Made by a program: the position numbers and the translations under genes | The notes under the pieces: model-generated | Told to the model about the DNA's origin: nothing | The model's input: the letters and a program-made list of their open reading frames with translations, nothing else | Database searches by the model: none | Origin: CAVIQK01 sp964613035 | GTDB lineage: Bacteria; Bacillota; Clostridia; Christensenellales; DTU072 | Direction of reading: 5' to 3' | DNA length: 64,000 nucleotides | Assembly (NCBI GenBank): GCA_964613035.1 | Contig: CAZTFQ010000001.1 | Location: 62,001 to 126,000 of the forward strand | Shown here: piece after piece, positions 38,266-46,466 of the stretch | Position numbering within the stretch: position 1 is the stretch's first letter | Layout: each line of letters starts with the position of its first letter

Positions 38266-40659
38266 ATGAAGAATTATAATCCGAAAGAAATAGAAAAAAA
38301 GTGGCAAAAGTATTGGCAGGACAGTCATGCTTTCGAGGCGAAAGAGGATAAAACCAAACCTAAGTTTTACGGTCTGGTGGAATTCCCCTATCCGTCGGGC
38401 AACGGTCTCCACGTAGGTCATATAAGAGCGTTTTCCGGAATGGAATTTTTAGCGAGAAAGAGAAGGATGGAAGGATATTCCGTTCTTTTCCCGATAGGAT
38501 ACGACGCATTCGGACTTCCTACCGAGAACTACGCCATCAAGACCGGCATTCACCCCAGAGTAGCCACCGACCGCAATATCGAGAAGTTTAAGTCTCAGCT
38601 GGAGTCGGTAGGATATTCCTTCGACTATTCTCGCACGATAGACACCACCGACCCCGATTATTATCGCTGGACTCAGTGGATATTCATTCAGCTGTTCAAA
38701 AAGGGACTCGCGTATAAGTCGAAAACGCTTGTCAACTTCTGTCCCACGTGTAACGTCGTCCTTGCCAACGAAGAGAGCCAGGGCGGCGTCTGCGACCGCT
38801 GCGGAAGCGAAGTCGTCCAGAAAGAAAAGGACGTATGGTTCTTAAAAATAAGAGAATATGCCGACAGATTGTTAAAAAACCTCGACGGACTTGATTTTCC
38901 CGAGAGAATTAAGACCGAGCAGTCCAACTGGATCGGCAGATCCGAGGGAGCCGAAGTCGACTTCGTCCTGACCGACGGGAAAAGAGAAGAAAAACTCACC
39001 GTCTACACCACTCGTTGCGATACGCTCTACGGGGTCACGTTCCTCGTTATGGCGCCCGAGCACGCCGCCGTGGACAGATTCCGCGACAGCATAACCAACG
39101 CGGAAGAGGTAGAGAAATACAGAAAAGAAGCCAAACTCAAAAAAGAATTCGACCGTATTTTCATGAACAAGGATAAGACCGGCGTGAAACTCGAGGGAGT
39201 GGAAGCCGTCAATCCCGTCACCGGCAAGAGATTACCCGTATTCATCGCTGATTACGTTATGACCGGTTACGGCACGGGCGCCATTATGGCGGTACCCGCG
39301 CACGACGAGCGCGACTATGCTTTTGCCAAGAAATTCGGTCTCCCTATTATCGAGGTCATCGAGGGCGGCGATATAGAAAAAGAAGCCTACGTCTCTAAAG
39401 ACGGCGGCAAGCTTATCAACAGCGATATCCTCAACGGACTCTCGGTAAAAGACGCCATTAAGAAGATGAAGTCTTATCTGGAAGAAAAGGGCGTCGGCAG
39501 AGCCAAAGTGGATTTTAAAATGAAAGACTGGGCGTTTAACAGACAGCGCTACTGGGGAGAGCCTATCCCGATCGTCAATTGCCCCCATTGCGGACAGGTC
39601 CCCGTACCCGAGTCCGAGCTTCCGTTGAGACTTCCCGATATCAAAGACTTCAAACCGTCTACGGACGGCGAAAGTCCTCTTGCGGGAGTGGAAGAATGGG
39701 TCAATTGCAAGTGCCCCGTCTGCGGTGCTCCCGCCAAGAGAGAGACCGATACTATGCCTCAATGGGCAGGCTCGTCGTGGTACTTCCTCCGTTATATGTC
39801 CCCCGATTGTAGCGACGCTCTCGTAGACGAAGAAGCGTACAAATATTGGGGACAGGTAGACTGGTACAACGGCGGTATGGAGCACGTCACCAGACACTTG
39901 ATATATTCCAGATTTTGGAATATGTTCTTGTACGATATAGGTGTCGTAGACCACGAAGAACCGTACAAAAAGCGTTCCGCCCAGGGGCTCATCCTCGGCG
40001 AGGACGGAGAAAAAATGTCTAAGTCCAGAGGCAACGTCGTCAATCCCGACGACGTCGTGGAAGAATACGGCGCGGATACGCTGAGAGTGTTCATATCCTT
40101 CATAGGCGACTACGGTCAGCCCGCTCCCTGGTCTACCGACGGACTGAAAGGTTCCTGGAGATTCCTCAACAGAGTGTGGAATATGTCGGGGCTCATTAAG
40201 GATAATTGCGATACGAGAGACCTCAATCTGGACGTTTTGATAAAGGGCGTTTCCGAGGACTACGAAGCGCTCAAGTTCAATACGGCTATTGCTAAACTCA
40301 TGACCGTTATCAACGTTATCTACAACAGAGGCTCGGCGTCAAAGAAAGAAGTTTCGACTATACTTAAGCTCCTATACCCCATAGCTCCGCATATGACGGA
40401 AGAGATGTATGCCGATATCAACGGCGGCGAAATACTTTCCGAGAGCTCGTGGCCCACCTACGACGAAACTAAACTTGTCTCCGATACGATAGAACTTCCC
40501 GTCCAGATAATGGGTAGAGTCAAAGGAAGAATTACGGTTTCCCGTAACGCCGACGAGGACGAGATATACTCCGCTATAGAAAAAATCGGTCTCGCAGACA
40601 GAAGTAGCGTGAAAAAACTCATTTACGTTAAAGGTAAGATAGTAAACATAATATTATAA
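38266..40659 (+). CDS. leuS: Leucyl-tRNA synthetase
   Basis: 797 residues from ATG 38266; the frame is open 25 codons further into asnS but the conserved N-terminus (NYNPKEIEKKWQKYWQDSHA) begins here. HIGH-type motif HVGH at 49-52, KMSKS at 583-587, zinc-type knuckle CPTC with CDRCG (about 163-185), and the CP1 editing domain with TRCDTLYGVTFLVMAPEH and GTGAIMAVPAHDERDYAF. It charges tRNA-Leu and hydrolyses mischarged products. Only a weak GGAA ribosome site is present, so translation may be coupled to asnS, whose stop is 4 nt upstream. Confidence 0.95.
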   Translation: MKNYNPKEIEKKWQKYWQDSHAFEAKEDKTKPKFYGLVEFPYPSGNGLHVGHIRAFSGMEFLARKRRMEGYSVLFPIGYDAFGLPTENYAIKTGIHPRVATDRNIEKFKSQLESVGYSFDYSRTIDTTDPDYYRWTQWIFIQLFKKGLAYKSKTLVNFCPTCNVVLANEESQGGVCDRCGSEVVQKEKDVWFLKIREYADRLLKNLDGLDFPERIKTEQSNWIGRSEGAEVDFVLTDGKREEKLTVYTTRCDTLYGVTFLVMAPEHAAVDRFRDSITNAEEVEKYRKEAKLKKEFDRIFMNKDKTGVKLEGVEAVNPVTGKRLPVFIADYVMTGYGTGAIMAVPAHDERDYAFAKKFGLPIIEVIEGGDIEKEAYVSKDGGKLINSDILNGLSVKDAIKKMKSYLEEKGVGRAKVDFKMKDWAFNRQRYWGEPIPIVNCPHCGQVPVPESELPLRLPDIKDFKPSTDGESPLAGVEEWVNCKCPVCGAPAKRETDTMPQWAGSSWYFLRYMSPDCSDALVDEEAYKYWGQVDWYNGGMEHVTRHLIYSRFWNMFLYDIGVVDHEEPYKKRSAQGLILGEDGEKMSKSRGNVVNPDDVVEEYGADTLRVFISFIGDYGQPAPWSTDGLKGSWRFLNRVWNMSGLIKDNCDTRDLNLDVLIKGVSEDYEALKFNTAIAKLMTVINVIYNRGSASKKEVSTILKLLYPIAPHMTEEMYADINGGEILSESSWPTYDETKLVSDTIELPVQIMGRVKGRITVSRNADEDEIYSAIEKIGLADRSSVKKLIYVKGKIVNIIL

Positions 40660-40672
40660 TGTGATCGACTTC

Positions 40673-40707
40673 GGCGCTCGCTTCTTGAAAAGAACGAGCG
40701 CCTTTTT
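40673..40707 (+). terminator. Rho-independent terminator after leuS
   Basis: GGCGCTCG (40673-40680) pairs with CGAGCGCC (40695-40702), with an inner TTCTT/AAGAA extension, followed by five T. Confidence 0.9.
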
Positions 40708-40719
40708 AAGGAGAAGGCC

Positions 40720-42042
40720 ATGAAAAAGTTTATTTCGGTTTTGCTTATAGCGGCGATTATGTTATCTCTCGCGACGTTCGCGTTGACCGCGTGCGATTTC
40801 GGAGGCGGCGAAAACAACAACGGCGGCAACAAGGGCGATACGGACGAGCCGTCCGATATTCCGAGCGGATCGTGCTACGATATCACTTTCGTGTGGAACA
40901 ACGGAGGGAATCCCGACACGCGCCGCACCCGAAGCGACGGCTTTTTGAGTATCGACGATATAGAAAATATCATGGACAAAGAAAAGGTCGCCAGAGGCGG
41001 ATATGTATTCCAAAGCTGGTATGCCGACGAGGAGTTTAGCGAGAAGGTCGATATGGCGGATAAATTTACTGCCGATACCACGCTGTACGCCAAGTGGAAT
41101 AAGACCGCGACTTATACGACGGAGGGCAACGGGAACGAGTATATTTACTTCGGCGAGTATCCTCAGACTGAAATTAACGACGAGATTTTAATTGAAGCAC
41201 TTAAAGAGATCGTAGGCACGCCTCCGTCCTCGATAACCGAGTCGACTTATGAGTGGAAGTCGATGGGATGCTTGGTAGAAGGCAACGTAACCGATGACTG
41301 CATATACGCCGACGTGGAATATAAAGGTGAAAAATACAGATGCGTGTATATCAATAAGAATCGTCTCTCTAAGGGCTCTTCCTCCTACGGCAACGCGTCC
41401 ACGCAGTACGACAACGGCTATATCGCAGGCAAGACGTACTGGTTCCGCTTCGACCCCATCAAGTGGTATGTGTACGGTAAAGACGGCTCGTACGACCCTA
41501 AACTAGTCTCGACCGTAGTCCTGGACACGATTCAGTTTTATAGCGAGGTTTATGAAGGAACACAAGGCCGCGACGGCGCCACCGGAGTGTACGCCAACGA
41601 TTACGCTCACAGCGACGTCCGCAAAATGCTGATGGGAGAATTCTATAATACGGCGTTTTCCGAAACGCAAAAGAGCTTAATCAAAACTTCCGACGTCTAT
41701 AACAAGCTGACCGATAAAAACGATATGAATTACGAGAGTAGCCTTCATCAGACCGATACGCAGGATAAAGTATTTCTTCTCTCGTACAATCAAGTCTTCG
41801 GACAGCAAGAGACGGACAATTATTTTTGGGGAAACTCGTCTCGTTGGAAAATCGCCACGGCTTACGCGATGTGCGCAGGAGTCCACGTGGACGGAGATCT
41901 CGCTCAATGGTGGTTACGTACTCCTTGGTTGAACGATACCACCGGTGCTTATATAGTTCATACCAACGGTAATTTCGATCATTTTCCCGTCGACTACACG
42001 TGCGTCGGCATACTCCCCGCATTGACAATGTCCTGGAAATAA
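40720..42042 (+). CDS. Lipoprotein with InlB B-repeat and DUF6273-like domain
   Basis: 440 residues after AAGGAG. Lipobox LTAC gives Cys25, followed by an Asn/Gly-rich linker. Residues about 50-125 form an InlB B-repeat (FVWNNGGNPDT, GYVFQSWYADEEFSEKVDM, TTLYAKW). Residues about 140-440 fit DUF6273: IYFGEYPQTEIND, FRFDPIKWYVY, AHSDVRKMLMGEFYNTAFSE and WWLRTPWLNDTTGAYIV, with a final GILPALTMSW. Such proteins are common at the surface of gut Clostridia; the function is unknown. Its ribosome site lies right behind the leuS terminator, and I see no separate promoter, so read-through expression is possible. Confidence 0.8.
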   Translation: MKKFISVLLIAAIMLSLATFALTACDFGGGENNNGGNKGDTDEPSDIPSGSCYDITFVWNNGGNPDTRRTRSDGFLSIDDIENIMDKEKVARGGYVFQSWYADEEFSEKVDMADKFTADTTLYAKWNKTATYTTEGNGNEYIYFGEYPQTEINDEILIEALKEIVGTPPSSITESTYEWKSMGCLVEGNVTDDCIYADVEYKGEKYRCVYINKNRLSKGSSSYGNASTQYDNGYIAGKTYWFRFDPIKWYVYGKDGSYDPKLVSTVVLDTIQFYSEVYEGTQGRDGATGVYANDYAHSDVRKMLMGEFYNTAFSETQKSLIKTSDVYNKLTDKNDMNYESSLHQTDTQDKVFLLSYNQVFGQQETDNYFWGNSSRWKIATAYAMCAGVHVDGDLAQWWLRTPWLNDTTGAYIVHTNGNFDHFPVDYTCVGILPALTMSWK

Positions 42043-42071
42043 ATTTTCGATGAATAATTGAAACGAAAAAC

Positions 42072-42108
42072 AAAAGGTTGTTCTCCGAATCGGGACCAAC
42101 CTTTTATA
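42072..42108. terminator. Terminator after the DUF6273-type lipoprotein gene
   Basis: AAAAGGTTG (42072-42080) pairs with CAACCTTTT (42097-42105) around a 16-nt loop containing a small TCC/GGA extension. It can also end the converging redox operon. Confidence 0.75.
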
Positions 42109-42140
42109 ATAAGTCGTAAAAAAATCGATTTATATAACTT

Positions 42141-42719
42141 TTACAGAAGCTTTTCTATTTCTTCTTTCAGACTGTCGAGTGACATCTTTTCCGTTAAGGA
42201 GAAGCGTATGACGCCTTCTTTGTCTAGGATGACGGTCATGGGATAGGCGGCTTTGTTACCGAGTTTTTTTGCCAATTTGATGCTTTCGTTGTCTATCCCG
42301 AAAGTTAATTCGTAATCGGAATAGCCGTGTTTGTCCAGATATTTCTGTTTGTCGACTTTGACGTCGACGTCGTATGCGTGTATCGCCAGTATGCGTACGC
42401 TGTCTCCGTAGAGAATCTGAGCCTCGTTGAAGTGGGGGAGCTCCTCGTTACAGGGGGCGCATTTCGTGTACCAGAAGTTGAGTACGATTACCTGACCGAG
42501 GGATTCTTCGAGACGGAACGTGCCGCCGTCGGCACCTGCCGAGGAGAACAAGTCTATGGTGAAGTCGGGGCATTTTTCGCCGACTTTATATCTATATGCC
42601 ACGTCGTCGCCTTGGTTGCTTTTGTCGAGGACGTTGACGTACAGCGCTATTCCTACGAAGAGTGCGACGAGAAGTATGACTGCGGTAATTTTTAATATAA
42701 GTTGCGCTTTACGTTGCAT
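42141..42719 (-). CDS. Membrane-anchored TlpA/ResA-like thioredoxin
   Basis: 192 residues. A single N-terminal membrane segment (about 10-30) anchors a thioredoxin domain outside the membrane. The catalytic motif is VLNFWYTKCAPCNEELP, with Cys87 and Cys90, and the cis-proline loop is AAYPMTVILDKEGVI. ResA/TlpA proteins reduce disulfides outside the cell. The gene is last in a three-gene operon with a polyferredoxin and a membrane protein that could supply electrons. Its own ribosome site overlaps the preceding gene's stop region. Confidence 0.88.
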   Translation of the reverse strand: MQRKAQLILKITAVILLVALFVGIALYVNVLDKSNQGDDVAYRYKVGEKCPDFTIDLFSSAGADGGTFRLEESLGQVIVLNFWYTKCAPCNEELPHFNEAQILYGDSVRILAIHAYDVDVKVDKQKYLDKHGYSDYELTFGIDNESIKLAKKLGNKAAYPMTVILDKEGVIRFSLTEKMSLDSLKEEIEKLL

Positions 42720-42724
42720 CTTCT

Positions 42725-43726
42725 CTACTCCTTATCGGCGTTGTCCGCGGGTTGCTCGCTTTCCGCGGGCGCTTTGTTGACCGCCTTAGCCATAGACAGA
42801 AGGTCGACGTTTTCGGCGAGTACGGGAGTGTCGAGGGCGTTTTCTTTCAAAAACAGCTTGGAGCCTTTCCATGAGATAGCCTTGACCGGGCATACTTTAA
42901 TGCACGCGCCGCAATGGATGCATTCGTGGTCGCCCACGTGCTTGATATCCATCTTACATACCGATATGCACATCCCGCAGTCGGTACATTTGGTTTTGTC
43001 CAGCTTGACGCCGAGAAGCGCCACCTTGCAGAAAAAGCCGTATATCGCCCCCAGCGGACATAAAAAGCGGCAGAAGAAGCGGAAGAAGAATACGCTGGCT
43101 ACGATAATGATTATGAGTAGCGTTACCTTCCAGGTGAAGAGCGGTCCGAGCATCGCGTACAGGTCGGAGTTGTTGGGATTGATCAGTAAGCCTATTCCCC
43201 CGAGAAGAGTGCCGGACGGACAGATGTATTTACAAAACGCCGGTACGCCTGTCTGATACATTACGGGAATGATTACGACAAGCACCAGCAGAAGGACGTA
43301 TTTTAAGTAAGAAAAAACTCTCGTGACTTTGCTCTTTTTGACTTTGGGCGTTTTAATTTTATACAACAGCTCCTGTATAAGTCCCATCGGGCACAGGAAA
43401 CCGCATATCGTGCGTCCGAGTAGCAGTCCGAAGAGGACGAGTATACCGAATATGTACGCGGGTACGGTTGTACCGGAATTGGCGAGAGCGTTTTGCAGAG
43501 ACCCCAGAGGACATGCTCCTATCGCGCCGGGACAGGAATAACAATTGAGTCCCGGTACGCAAAACGACTTGGTGTCGCCTCTGTATATGGTGCCGTTAGA
43601 AAAGCCTTTGATGTTGGCATTGTAAAGGAGCGCCGAATATACCTGTATCAGTCTGCGCTTGGACGGGAGATGATTTTTGATCAGTTGCCACGCCTTGGAT
43701 GCGGCGTTTTTTAGTTTTTCTTTCAT
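42725..43726 (-). CDS. NapH-like membrane polyferredoxin
   Basis: 333 residues with about four to five membrane segments. Cys motifs on the membrane domain are CYSCPGAIGACPLG, FLCPMGLIQELL, YICPSGTLLGG and FLCPLGAIYGF, the CPxG pattern of NapH/CcoG-type proteins; the last part holds two 4Fe-4S sites (CTDCGMCISVCKMDI and CIHCGACIKVCPVKA). It ends in an acidic tail. The protein is suited to pass electrons across or along the membrane. The gene lies between the membrane protein at 43731 (4-bp gap) and the thioredoxin at 42141 (5-bp gap), so the three are co-translated. Confidence 0.85.
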   Translation of the reverse strand: MKEKLKNAASKAWQLIKNHLPSKRRLIQVYSALLYNANIKGFSNGTIYRGDTKSFCVPGLNCYSCPGAIGACPLGSLQNALANSGTTVPAYIFGILVLFGLLLGRTICGFLCPMGLIQELLYKIKTPKVKKSKVTRVFSYLKYVLLLVLVVIIPVMYQTGVPAFCKYICPSGTLLGGIGLLINPNNSDLYAMLGPLFTWKVTLLIIIIVASVFFFRFFCRFLCPLGAIYGFFCKVALLGVKLDKTKCTDCGMCISVCKMDIKHVGDHECIHCGACIKVCPVKAISWKGSKLFLKENALDTPVLAENVDLLSMAKAVNKAPAESEQPADNADKE

Positions 43727-43730
43727 ATCG

Positions 43731-44558
43731 TTAACCCAGTCCTATACATTCCGTGCAAATATTAATGGCTTTTTCTAGAAGGTCTTCCAGTCCGCCGTTG
43801 AAAGCTCCGACTATAATCAGCACTACGGCAGTGACGGCGAGCGCGATACGCGCGGCAAGTAGGGAGTACTTGGAGACTTTTTTGTCTTTGAATATATCCG
43901 GTATGCGGAAGGGAAGAGCGTTCTTTTTGTTTTCGGAAGGTTTGACGCCGCCTTTAGACTCGACGAGTAACCGTTTTATCTCTTTGATTTCGGCTTTGGA
44001 AGCCAGCTCGCAATACACCGTCGCGATAACGGCGAATAAAAACGACGCGCCTATATAAGGAAGAATCTTCGGGAGCATTTTCAGGATATCCTCGGTAGGA
44101 TTGAATCCCGTCCCGAATGGAGTATAATTGGAGGGGTCGAGTACGACGATAGAGACCATAATTACGGACAAGACGCTTACGACTATAGCGACAATCCAGG
44201 ATATCTTTTTAATAAGCTCCGTCCTGTCGATGAATTTACTGCGAGAATCGGTAGGGAGTCTCATTAGAAGTCTGTCGGCAAGAGCCGTGGAATACACGGT
44301 GGCTCGGACGCGCTCCGGGACTCTCGGAACGACTGCGTTGACGATGCCGCACGCGATGACTGCGGCTATCCATATATATAACACCCACGCGATCTCGGAC
44401 AGATAAGAGGAGACTTTGGCGTAAGAATAGGGGGAATCTTCCGCAGAGTGATATATACGTTGAGTCTGCACGATAAGAAGTATGCCGCACACTATCGTCA
44501 GCACGCTTAAAACGACGTCGCAGGAGACTCTTATAATCTTTTTTCCTTTTTCGGTCAT
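43731..44558 (-). CDS. Five-helix membrane protein with C-terminal CTEC motif
   Basis: 275 residues; about five membrane segments (around 12-32, 52-75, 120-142, 165-187, 232-255). The last residues are EKAINICTECIGLG, so a CxxC dithiol lies at the extreme C-terminus, about 15 residues after the last membrane helix. I do not recognise a named family. It is first in the operon with the polyferredoxin and the thioredoxin. By context it could carry reducing equivalents between them (inference). SD GAGGAG precedes ATG 44558. Confidence 0.7.
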   Translation of the reverse strand: MTEKGKKIIRVSCDVVLSVLTIVCGILLIVQTQRIYHSAEDSPYSYAKVSSYLSEIAWVLYIWIAAVIACGIVNAVVPRVPERVRATVYSTALADRLLMRLPTDSRSKFIDRTELIKKISWIVAIVVSVLSVIMVSIVVLDPSNYTPFGTGFNPTEDILKMLPKILPYIGASFLFAVIATVYCELASKAEIKEIKRLLVESKGGVKPSENKKNALPFRIPDIFKDKKVSKYSLLAARIALAVTAVVLIIVGAFNGGLEDLLEKAINICTECIGLG

Positions 44559-44605
44559 TAATAACTCCTCGCCCGACGGTTGCGGACGTATTCAAACATT
44601 TTATA

Positions 44606-44634
44606 ATTATATTATAACGTCGTTGCCTCGTCAA
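44606..44634 (-). promoter_or_regulatory. Promoter of the redox operon
   Basis: TTGACG (44634 to 44629), 17-nt spacer, TATAAT (44611 to 44606). Confidence 0.7.
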
Positions 44635-44669
44635 GTATTTGGCTCCTAATAGGGGCGGGGCTTATTCGT

Positions 44670-44698
44670 TTGACATACAGCGAGTCGTGTAGTAAAAT
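44670..44698 (+). promoter_or_regulatory. Promoter of the cysteine desulfidase gene
   Basis: TTGACA (44670-44675), 17-nt spacer, TAAAAT (44693-44698), divergent from the redox operon promoter 35 bp away. Confidence 0.75.
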
Positions 44699-44736
44699 AT
44701 TCGATAATCAATTCGCTTAAGAGGAAAAGATAGCTT

Positions 44737-46032
44737 ATGGATAAATGCGTTTATCGGAATTTTCTCGACATTCTCGAGGAGGAACTCCTTCCCGCCATGG
44801 GGTGTACGGAGCCTATAGCCGTAGCGTATGCGGCGGCTCTGGCGAGAGACGCGCTTAAAGGATGTCCGATTAAGGCGAAGATATCCGTCAGCGGCAATAT
44901 TTTGAAAAACGTCAAGAGCGTCGTCGTGCCAAATACAGGAGGTCTCAGAGGTGTAACCGCGGCGGTTGCGGCGGGGATTTCCTTGGGAAAAGCTGAAAAA
45001 AAGCTTGAAGTCCTCTCGGAAATAAGCAAGGACGACGTGCCGGTTATAGAGAAGTTGATGAGAGAGTGCGAGTTCTCGATAGAGAAGAGCGCTTCCGGCG
45101 AAATATTCGATATCGCCATAAGACTGTTTTCGGATAAAGGAGAGTCTTTTTCTCGTATCAAAGGTTATCACACCAACGTGGTTCGCATAGAGTCGGACGG
45201 AGAGGTCGTCTACGACGGCGAAAACTCCTGTACTGAGCTCGACGTGCACGGCGACGAACTGCGTTCTGCCGACAGAAGCGAGTTGAACATAAAGAACATC
45301 GTGGAATTTATCGACAACGTCGATTCCGCACTGCTGGAGCCCACCGTCGGCAGACAGATAGAGTATAACTCGGCTATATCGAAAGAAGGGTTGACCGGCG
45401 ACTACGGCGCGTCCGTAGGAAAAGTTTTGATAGATTCTTACGGCGACGACGTGCATAACAGAGCCAGAGCCGCGGCGGCGGCAGGGTCCGACGCCAGAAT
45501 GAACGGGTGCAATCTTCCCGTGGTCATCGTCTCGGGTAGCGGCAATCAGGGTATGGTCGCGTCTCTTCCCGTGGCGGTGTATGCGGAATATCTGGGCGTC
45601 GACAGAGACAGACTGCTGAGAGCGGTCGCTCTTTCGGATCTCGTCACCATACATCTCAAGAGCGGCATCGGCAGACTGTCCGCGTATTGCGGAGCGGTGT
45701 CTGCAGGTTGCGGCGCGGGTGCCGCCGTGACTTATCTGTACGGAGGCAACGTCGAAGAAATTTCTCAGACCGTGACCAATGCTCTCGCCATAGATTCGGG
45801 GATAATTTGCGACGGAGCCAAATCCAGTTGCGCGGCGAAAATAGCTTCCGCGGTTGACGCCGGGTTGCTCGGCATGGAGATGAGCAGACGCGGTAAAAGA
45901 TTCCGTAGCGGAGACGGCATTCTGGACGGCAACGTCGAAAGTACCATAGAAAACGTCGGCGATATCGCACGCAACGGAATGAGAGAGACTGACGAAGAAA
46001 TCATCCGTCTGATGATTAAGAGTTGTAACTGA
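44737..46032 (+). CDS. cyuA: L-cysteine desulfidase (CyuA/YhaM, UPF0597 family)
   Basis: 431 residues after AAGAGGA. The N-terminus EELLPAMGCTEPIAVAYAAA (Cys23), the middle NLPVVIVSGSGNQGMVASLP and the C-terminal CDGAKSSCAAKIASAVDAG are the family signatures; the cysteines are expected ligands of a 4Fe-4S cluster as in serine dehydratase relatives. The enzyme breaks L-cysteine into pyruvate, ammonia and sulfide. Its promoter faces that of the membrane redox operon, so thiol metabolism and thiol redox may be jointly controlled (inference). Confidence 0.9.
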   Translation: MDKCVYRNFLDILEEELLPAMGCTEPIAVAYAAALARDALKGCPIKAKISVSGNILKNVKSVVVPNTGGLRGVTAAVAAGISLGKAEKKLEVLSEISKDDVPVIEKLMRECEFSIEKSASGEIFDIAIRLFSDKGESFSRIKGYHTNVVRIESDGEVVYDGENSCTELDVHGDELRSADRSELNIKNIVEFIDNVDSALLEPTVGRQIEYNSAISKEGLTGDYGASVGKVLIDSYGDDVHNRARAAAAAGSDARMNGCNLPVVIVSGSGNQGMVASLPVAVYAEYLGVDRDRLLRAVALSDLVTIHLKSGIGRLSAYCGAVSAGCGAGAAVTYLYGGNVEEISQTVTNALAIDSGIICDGAKSSCAAKIASAVDAGLLGMEMSRRGKRFRSGDGILDGNVESTIENVGDIARNGMRETDEEIIRLMIKSCN

Positions 46033-46466
46033 CCTTAGTCGGAGTTGATATTACGCTTCTTAATAGTAAAAAGGAAAATTCAATCCGATTATATAAAGAA
46101 ACGTAATATAAATGTCGTGCGGCGCCTCCGAAAAGTATTTTATCAAACGTGAATTTAATGCATAAATCGTCGTTGCGATTTAAGAAAATCTCTGTTTTTA
46201 TGAGAAAACAACGAATTTTTATACCGATTTTTGCATACTGTGAATAAATTTTGAAAATTTTAAAAATTAATATTATATTTAGGTATTGCGTTTGACAATC
46301 ATAAATAATCGTGATAAAATATTGACTTAAATGGTATTATCGAATTTTTTGCGGTTACCGTAACCGAAACCGACCGCAAAAACGTAGTTTTTAAGATAAA
46401 TTTCTACGACTCGATTTTGCCGAACGGATAAAGAAGAAGACGATTTTTTCGTCGGGAGGTTATATT
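46033..46466 (+). promoter_or_regulatory. 434-bp intergenic leader of the subtilase gene
   Basis: Very A/T-rich to 46290, where I see no gene or repeat. A consensus promoter TTGACA-N17-TAAAAT lies at 46292-46320. The roughly 140-nt leader contains an inverted repeat TTTTTGCGGT/ACCGCAAAAA (46346-46355 and 46373-46382) whose arm overlaps the palindrome GGTTACCGTAACC (46353-46365), and a second small hairpin GACGA/TCGTC (46439-46453) directly against the GGGAGG ribosome site. Confidence 0.65.

Noticed and set aside
40708..40719. Separate promoter for the DUF6273-type lipoprotein
   Set aside because: Only the leuS terminator and a ribosome site are present; no -35/-10 pair lies between.
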